Source of the DNA: Alcaligenaceae bacterium
GTDB lineage: Bacteria > Pseudomonadota > Gammaproteobacteria > Burkholderiales > Burkholderiaceae_B
NCBI GenBank assembly: GCA_029265335.1
Contig: JAJUJN010000067.1
Span: 1-8,962 of the forward strand
Reading direction: 5' to 3'
Length of the DNA stretch: 8,962 bases
This document shows, piece by piece, positions 6,484 to 8,962 of the stretch. The stretch's first letter is position 1. Each line of letters opens with the position of its first letter. Both the position numbers and the translations under genes were made by a program. The notes beneath the pieces are model-generated. The model was not told the DNA's origin. It saw only the letters and a program-made list of their open reading frames with translations, and did not search any database.

Positions 6484-7372
6484 CGTTGCGGCCTCCATGT
6501 TCATCCACGAGACGATCCCATTCAGGGAGCCCCACGACTTCCAGATACCGCTCGAACGACATGGCGGTGTCTTCGTATCCCATGGCAAAAGTTTGTGTGC
6601 TCAAATCGTTGAGCGCCTGTTCCATCACCTGTGCCACACGCATCAACAGATGCAGGCCGTAGGGCAACACCTCAAAACCCAATTGAAAGTATTCGTCAGG
6701 CTTGAGAATAGGCGTTTTGCCGCCCTCCAGCGGGTTGGCGATCATGGGCACGTCGAAGGCGCGACCAATACGCTCCAGCTCCTCCACGCTCTCCGGCGCC
6801 TCAATGAAAAGGCCGTCGGCACCCGCCCGCAGATACCGTTCGCCGCGGCGCATGGCATCATCCAGACCATGAACCGCGCGGGCGTCGGTGCGGGCAAATA
6901 CGAAGGTGTCTGGCGAACTGCGTTCTGCCCTCACCGCTGCCAGCTTTTCCGCCATCACGCCCGGCTCCACCACTCGTTTGCTGCCCAGATGACCGCAACG
7001 CTTGGGCCACACCTGGTCTTCGAGAATGAAAGCCGAAACCCCGAGGCGTTCATAGCTCCACACGGTATTCACGGCGTTCTTCACATCGCCATAGCCGTCG
7101 TCGATGTCTACCAATGCCGGCAGCGGACAAGCCTCTGTAATATCGGCCACCGCGCTGCGGATGTCGGTGAGCGACTTGAGCCCGATGTCGGGAACTCCGT
7201 ATCGTGTGCCCACCACCGAGAAGCCGCCAATGAAAATGGCCTGGAACCCAGCGCGTGCAGCCAGGCGAGCGCTCAGGCCGTCGAAGACACCCGGCAGCAC
7301 CAGCGGCCGGTTGGCCCCCAGTTGGGAGCGAAAGCTAGTGGCTGCTGCGGAAGAAGGTTTGAGTTTAGTCAT
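6476..7372 (-). CDS. Isocitrate lyase/PEP mutase-superfamily C-C lyase (methylisocitrate / 2,3-dimethylmalate lyase-like)
   Basis: The start ATG 7372 (MTKLKPSS...) fits family N-termini; an extension to 7444 would cross the regulatory gap and the divergent lysR start. The 298-residue product shows the superfamily order: NRPLVLPGVFDGLSARLA (21-38), PDIGLKSLTD (61-70), metal-binding VDIDDGYGD (88-96; D89, D91), E118-D119-Q120, the flexible catalytic loop KRCGH (124-128, catalytic C126), FARTDARAVHGLDDAMRRGE, and a GGKTP segment. The KRCGH loop marks true lyases (isocitrate, 2-methylisocitrate, 2,3-dimethylmalate) rather than PEP mutase or oxaloacetate decarboxylase. These Mg-dependent cytoplasmic TIM barrels cleave a 2-hydroxy-dicarboxylate skeleton into pyruvate or glyoxylate plus another acid. 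No prpC or prpD is nearby, so this is unlikely to be the housekeeping methylcitrate enzyme. It is the first gene of the operon. The exact substrate is unknown. Confidence 0.9.
   Translation of the reverse strand: MTKLKPSSAAATSFRSQLGANRPLVLPGVFDGLSARLAARAGFQAIFIGGFSVVGTRYGVPDIGLKSLTDIRSAVADITEACPLPALVDIDDGYGDVKNAVNTVWSYERLGVSAFILEDQVWPKRCGHLGSKRVVEPGVMAEKLAAVRAERSSPDTFVFARTDARAVHGLDDAMRRGERYLRAGADGLFIEAPESVEELERIGRAFDVPMIANPLEGGKTPILKPDEYFQLGFEVLPYGLHLLMRVAQVMEQALNDLSTQTFAMGYEDTAMSFERYLEVVGLPEWDRLVDEHGGRNDG
6492..6496 (-). promoter_or_regulatory. Ribosome binding site of the amidase, inside the lyase gene
   Basis: GGAGG on the minus strand lies 8 nt before amidase ATG 6483, within the last codons of the lyase gene. 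Together with the 8-nt overlap of the two reading frames it suggests translational coupling. Confidence 0.65.
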
Positions 7373-7438
7373 CCATGACCTATTGACTGAAAAAGGAGAT
7401 TGGCCTGTCCCGCCAGGACAGGCGATGAGCCAAGTCCC
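7373..7438. promoter_or_regulatory. Divergent promoter/operator between the lyase operon and lysR, with a perfect dyad
   Basis: These 66 bp separate the lyase start from the lysR start and must carry control signals for both. They contain a perfect inverted repeat, GCCTGTCC (7403-7410), 5-nt centre CGCCA, GGACAGGC (7416-7423), centred on 7413. The centre is about 41 bp upstream of the lyase ATG and 26 bp upstream of the lysR ATG. It could be the LysR operator, or a hairpin in the lysR leader. It is not a symmetric T-N11-A box. TTGACT at 7383-7388 resembles a -35 but has no matching -10 at 16-18 bp. Confidence 0.5.
7403..7423. repeat. Perfect inverted repeat, 8-bp arms with 5-nt centre
   Basis: Left arm GCCTGTCC and right arm GGACAGGC are exact reverse complements. 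As RNA from the lysR promoter this would be a stable GC-rich hairpin between a good AAGGAG (7393-7398) and the ATG at 7439. As DNA it is a plausible dimer-binding operator. Confidence 0.85.
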
Positions 7439-8326
7439 ATGCAAGACGACGAATTCGATCTGAACCTATTTCGGTTCTTTCAAGTGCTTTACCACGTGCG
7501 CAGCGTGAGCCGGGCGGCGCAACAATTGGGCATTACTCAGCCCGCTGCCAGCCAACGCCTCATGCGCTTGCGGCAAGGCCTCAACGACCCTCTCTTTACG
7601 CGTGTGCCCGGAGGTGTGCGGCCCACGCCCGTAGCCGACCGTCTGGCGCCGCATATTGAACGCGGCATGCGCGAACTGAGCACGGGGCTCATGGAGCACC
7701 GTCAGTTCGACCCCGCCACGGTTCGCAAAACGTACCGCTTTCATATGAGTGACACGGGCGAGGCCCGCTTCCTGCCTCAGCTCGTTCAGGGCCTGTGGCA
7801 ACAGGCTCCGGGGATACGCCTGGAGTGCGATGCCTACGACACCGCCCAGGTAGCCGACCTTCTGCATGACGGCGCCATCGACTTTGCCCTGGGCTATCTG
7901 CCCGGCCTGAAAGACATCGAAAGCCTGGCGCTCATTCGCGACAGTTATGTTCTGGTGAGCCGCCCCGCTCTGCAGCTGCCGGGCGCGGGCGCTTTGTCGC
8001 CCAACGATCTGCAGGGCTTGCAGTTTGTGTCGGCCCGCAGTCATACCCACCCCAATCAGCTCCTGGAGTCGTTGCAGCTCACGGCACAGGTAAGGCAATG
8101 CACCTCGAGTACCCTTGCCTTGCTGCAATTGGTACAACATACCGACCTTTGCGCGCTCCTCGCCCGCTCGATTGCCGAGGAACTGGCCGAAACCATACCG
8201 CTGGGCATCCGCGAGCTCGATCTGCCCGAAGAAAAACTGGTGGTGTCGCTGTACTGGAGTCATCGCTACGCTCATCTCGCCTATCATCGCTGGATGAAAC
8301 AATACGTGATCGACACAGTGGCTTGA
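7439..8326 (+). CDS. LysR-family transcriptional regulator of the lyase-amidase-Bug operon (predicted)
   Basis: ATG 7439 gives a 295-residue protein, the normal LysR length, with a family-typical start (MQDDEFDLNLFRFFQVLYHV). A TTG at 7400 sits only 1 nt from the AAGGAG and adds a non-homologous extension encoded by the dyad, so I reject it. The helix-turn-helix covers about residues 22-42 (SVSRAAQQLGITQPAASQRL), followed by LRQGLNDPLFTRVPGGVRPTP. This pattern resembles the NodD/NahR-like branch, where DPLF-R and a P-T-P wing end are common. The effector domain (about 90-295) starts at KTYRFHMSDTGEARFLPQL and contains the expected regulatory-domain strands (DFALGYLPG, DSYVLVSR). It is divergent from the lyase operon across 66 bp, the standard arrangement for a LysR activator and its catabolic target. 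The inducer is presumably the pathway substrate (inference). Confidence 0.93.
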   Translation: MQDDEFDLNLFRFFQVLYHVRSVSRAAQQLGITQPAASQRLMRLRQGLNDPLFTRVPGGVRPTPVADRLAPHIERGMRELSTGLMEHRQFDPATVRKTYRFHMSDTGEARFLPQLVQGLWQQAPGIRLECDAYDTAQVADLLHDGAIDFALGYLPGLKDIESLALIRDSYVLVSRPALQLPGAGALSPNDLQGLQFVSARSHTHPNQLLESLQLTAQVRQCTSSTLALLQLVQHTDLCALLARSIAEELAETIPLGIRELDLPEEKLVVSLYWSHRYAHLAYHRWMKQYVIDTVA

Positions 8327-8448
8327 GCTTGAATTCTCACGCACGGCCGTAGCTTATCGGCCGCTTCCTGTTTATGATGCCGGCTCGCCACGCGACCCAC
8401 AATGGCCAGCAGCAACTATCGGATATAAGAAAAGCTTCTAGCGAGCTC
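8327..8448. other. Intergenic region between lysR and the sensor gene
   Basis: About 120 bp. It holds the possible lysR terminator in its first third and, further on, TATAAG at 8424-8429, which could be a -10 for the sensor gene but lacks a recognisable -35. No RNA gene is seen. Confidence 0.4.
8344..8373 (+). terminator. Possible rho-independent terminator after lysR
   Basis: CGGCCG (8344-8349) and CGGCCG (8358-8363) form a six-pair GC stem with an 8-nt loop, 18 bp after the lysR stop. It is followed by CTTCCTGTTT, which is T-rich but interrupted. Position and stem fit a terminator; the weak T-tract lowers confidence. Confidence 0.4.
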
Positions 8449-8962
8449 ATGTCACCAGTTTCCGCTCAGTCTGCAGCACACGGCACATCTTCAACTTCTC
8501 TGAAGCGACGCCTGCTCACACCGTTCCTGGTGTGCATCGTGTTGCTGACCGTGGTGGTGGCGGTGCTCGTTCATCAAGCGGGTCAACGCGTGATCGGCGA
8601 CAGCATGGACACCGTGCTCACCCAGAAGGTCGCCAACATTACGCACGCAATCCAACGTCACCTCCTGGGCTCGGTGGCGGCGCTCGAAGTTGCAGCGCCT
8701 CTTGGCCTCACCTTTTCGCCCGACATCTCGCAGCAGCTCCCGGCGCTGCAGGAACGCTTCTGGACCGCCACCAGCCTGCATTCTCGGCCCTACGACTACG
8801 TGTATTTCGGCAATGAAGCCGGACAGAGCTTTGGCATGAAACGCTTGGAGCCCGACCTTGCCGAAATGCGCGTGAGCCTTTCACCGCAGGAGCCGCGCCG
8901 CTTGTTTCACATATCGAAAATCGATGGCAAGCCTGTGTACGAAGGGAGCGACACACGACCCT
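8449..8962 (+). CDS. Membrane-anchored sensor protein, N-terminal part with Cache-like extracytoplasmic domain (runs off right edge)
   Basis: The frame stays open to the window end (171 codons). The product begins MSPVSAQSAAHG, has a basic patch KRRL (19-22) and a strong membrane helix at about 23-42 (LTPFLVCIVLLTVVVAVLV). An outside domain follows, starting with a long helix (QRVIGDSMDTVLTQKVANITHAI) and later PYDYVYFGNEAGQSFGMKR and a GKPVYEGSDTRP end. This helix-then-PAS-like layout, and the tyrosine/FGNEAG pattern, resemble the double-Cache sensors of chemoreceptors, histidine kinases, diguanylate cyclases and adenylate cyclases. The output domain lies beyond the window, so its class is unknown. 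The start is uncertain: ATG 8449 has only a weak GAG ribosome site, and in-frame ATGs at 8374 and 8377 (also without a good site) would add 24-25 residues. Confidence 0.75.
   Translation, partial: MSPVSAQSAAHGTSSTSLKRRLLTPFLVCIVLLTVVVAVLVHQAGQRVIGDSMDTVLTQKVANITHAIQRHLLGSVAALEVAAPLGLTFSPDISQQLPALQERFWTATSLHSRPYDYVYFGNEAGQSFGMKRLEPDLAEMRVSLSPQEPRRLFHISKIDGKPVYEGSDTRP

Noticed and set aside
6218..7378. Long plus-strand open frame of 386 codons opposite the lyase and amidase genes.
   Set aside because: It is antisense to two well-supported enzymes, lacks a ribosome site and has a low-complexity Ser/Arg/His-rich composition typical of a GC-rich shadow frame.
7400..7438. In-frame TTG start for the second lysR close to AAGGAG.
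   Set aside because: The spacing of 1 nt after GGAG is too short, and the extra 13 residues are encoded by the dyad and are absent from the family pattern.
2021..7545. The identical 15-mer GGGCATTACTCAGCC occurs in the second YceI gene (near 2018) and in the second lysR gene (near 7530).
   Set aside because: Both encode G-I-T-Q-P in unrelated proteins with different flanks, so this is chance codon identity rather than a mobile repeat.
7466..8344. Minus-strand open frame of 292 codons opposite the second lysR gene.
   Set aside because: Shadow of the full-length LysR protein; no family motifs, and its start codon has no ribosome site.

Overview
The window is a GC-rich chromosomal segment from a proteobacterium. 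The gene families point to a beta-proteobacterium (Burkholderiales/Alcaligenaceae-like) or a metabolically versatile gamma-proteobacterium: two LysR regulators, a stand-alone TctC/Bug binding protein, a YceI/cytochrome b561 pair and a YhhW-type pirin. I cannot settle the genus from the sequence. I found no tRNA, rRNA, CRISPR, insertion sequence or phage gene.

Region 1 (1-2980): a LysR-type regulator, truncated at the left edge, reads leftward. It is divergent from a compact rightward operon: a four-helix cytochrome b561, two different secreted YceI-family lipocalin-like proteins, and a cytoplasmic pirin with an intact cupin metal site. The 74-bp divergent gap holds a perfect LysR-box dyad (TTGCT-N5-AGCAA, containing a symmetric T-N11-A). 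The set looks like a membrane electron-transfer / periplasmic quinone- or isoprenoid-binding module plus a redox-active cupin under LysR control.

Region 2 (2981-4108): a small secreted protein of unknown function reads leftward, its stop codon abutting the pirin stop. Across a 177-bp divergent gap lies a RidA/YjgF-family protein in which His replaces the arginine of canonical imine deaminases.

Region 3 (4124-8326): a leftward three-gene operon encodes, in transcription order, an isocitrate lyase/PEP mutase-superfamily C-C lyase, an amidase-signature hydrolase overlapping it by 8 nt, and a periplasmic TctC/Bug solute-binding protein. A divergent LysR regulator starts 66 bp upstream of the lyase gene; the short gap contains a strong perfect dyad (8-bp arms, 5-nt centre). 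The layout suggests a regulated catabolic unit for an amide of a hydroxy- or branched dicarboxylic acid: capture by Bug, deamidation, then retro-aldol/Claisen-type cleavage. The substrate is unknown.

Region 4 (8327-8962): after a possible hairpin terminator, a membrane-anchored sensor begins (one N-terminal membrane helix, then an extracytoplasmic Cache-like domain). It runs off the right edge before its output domain.

Nothing here is an obviously unprecedented system. The most useful leads are the amidase/lyase/Bug catabolic unit, the b561-YceI-YceI-pirin operon with its LysR box, the arginine-less RidA protein and the orphan secreted protein.
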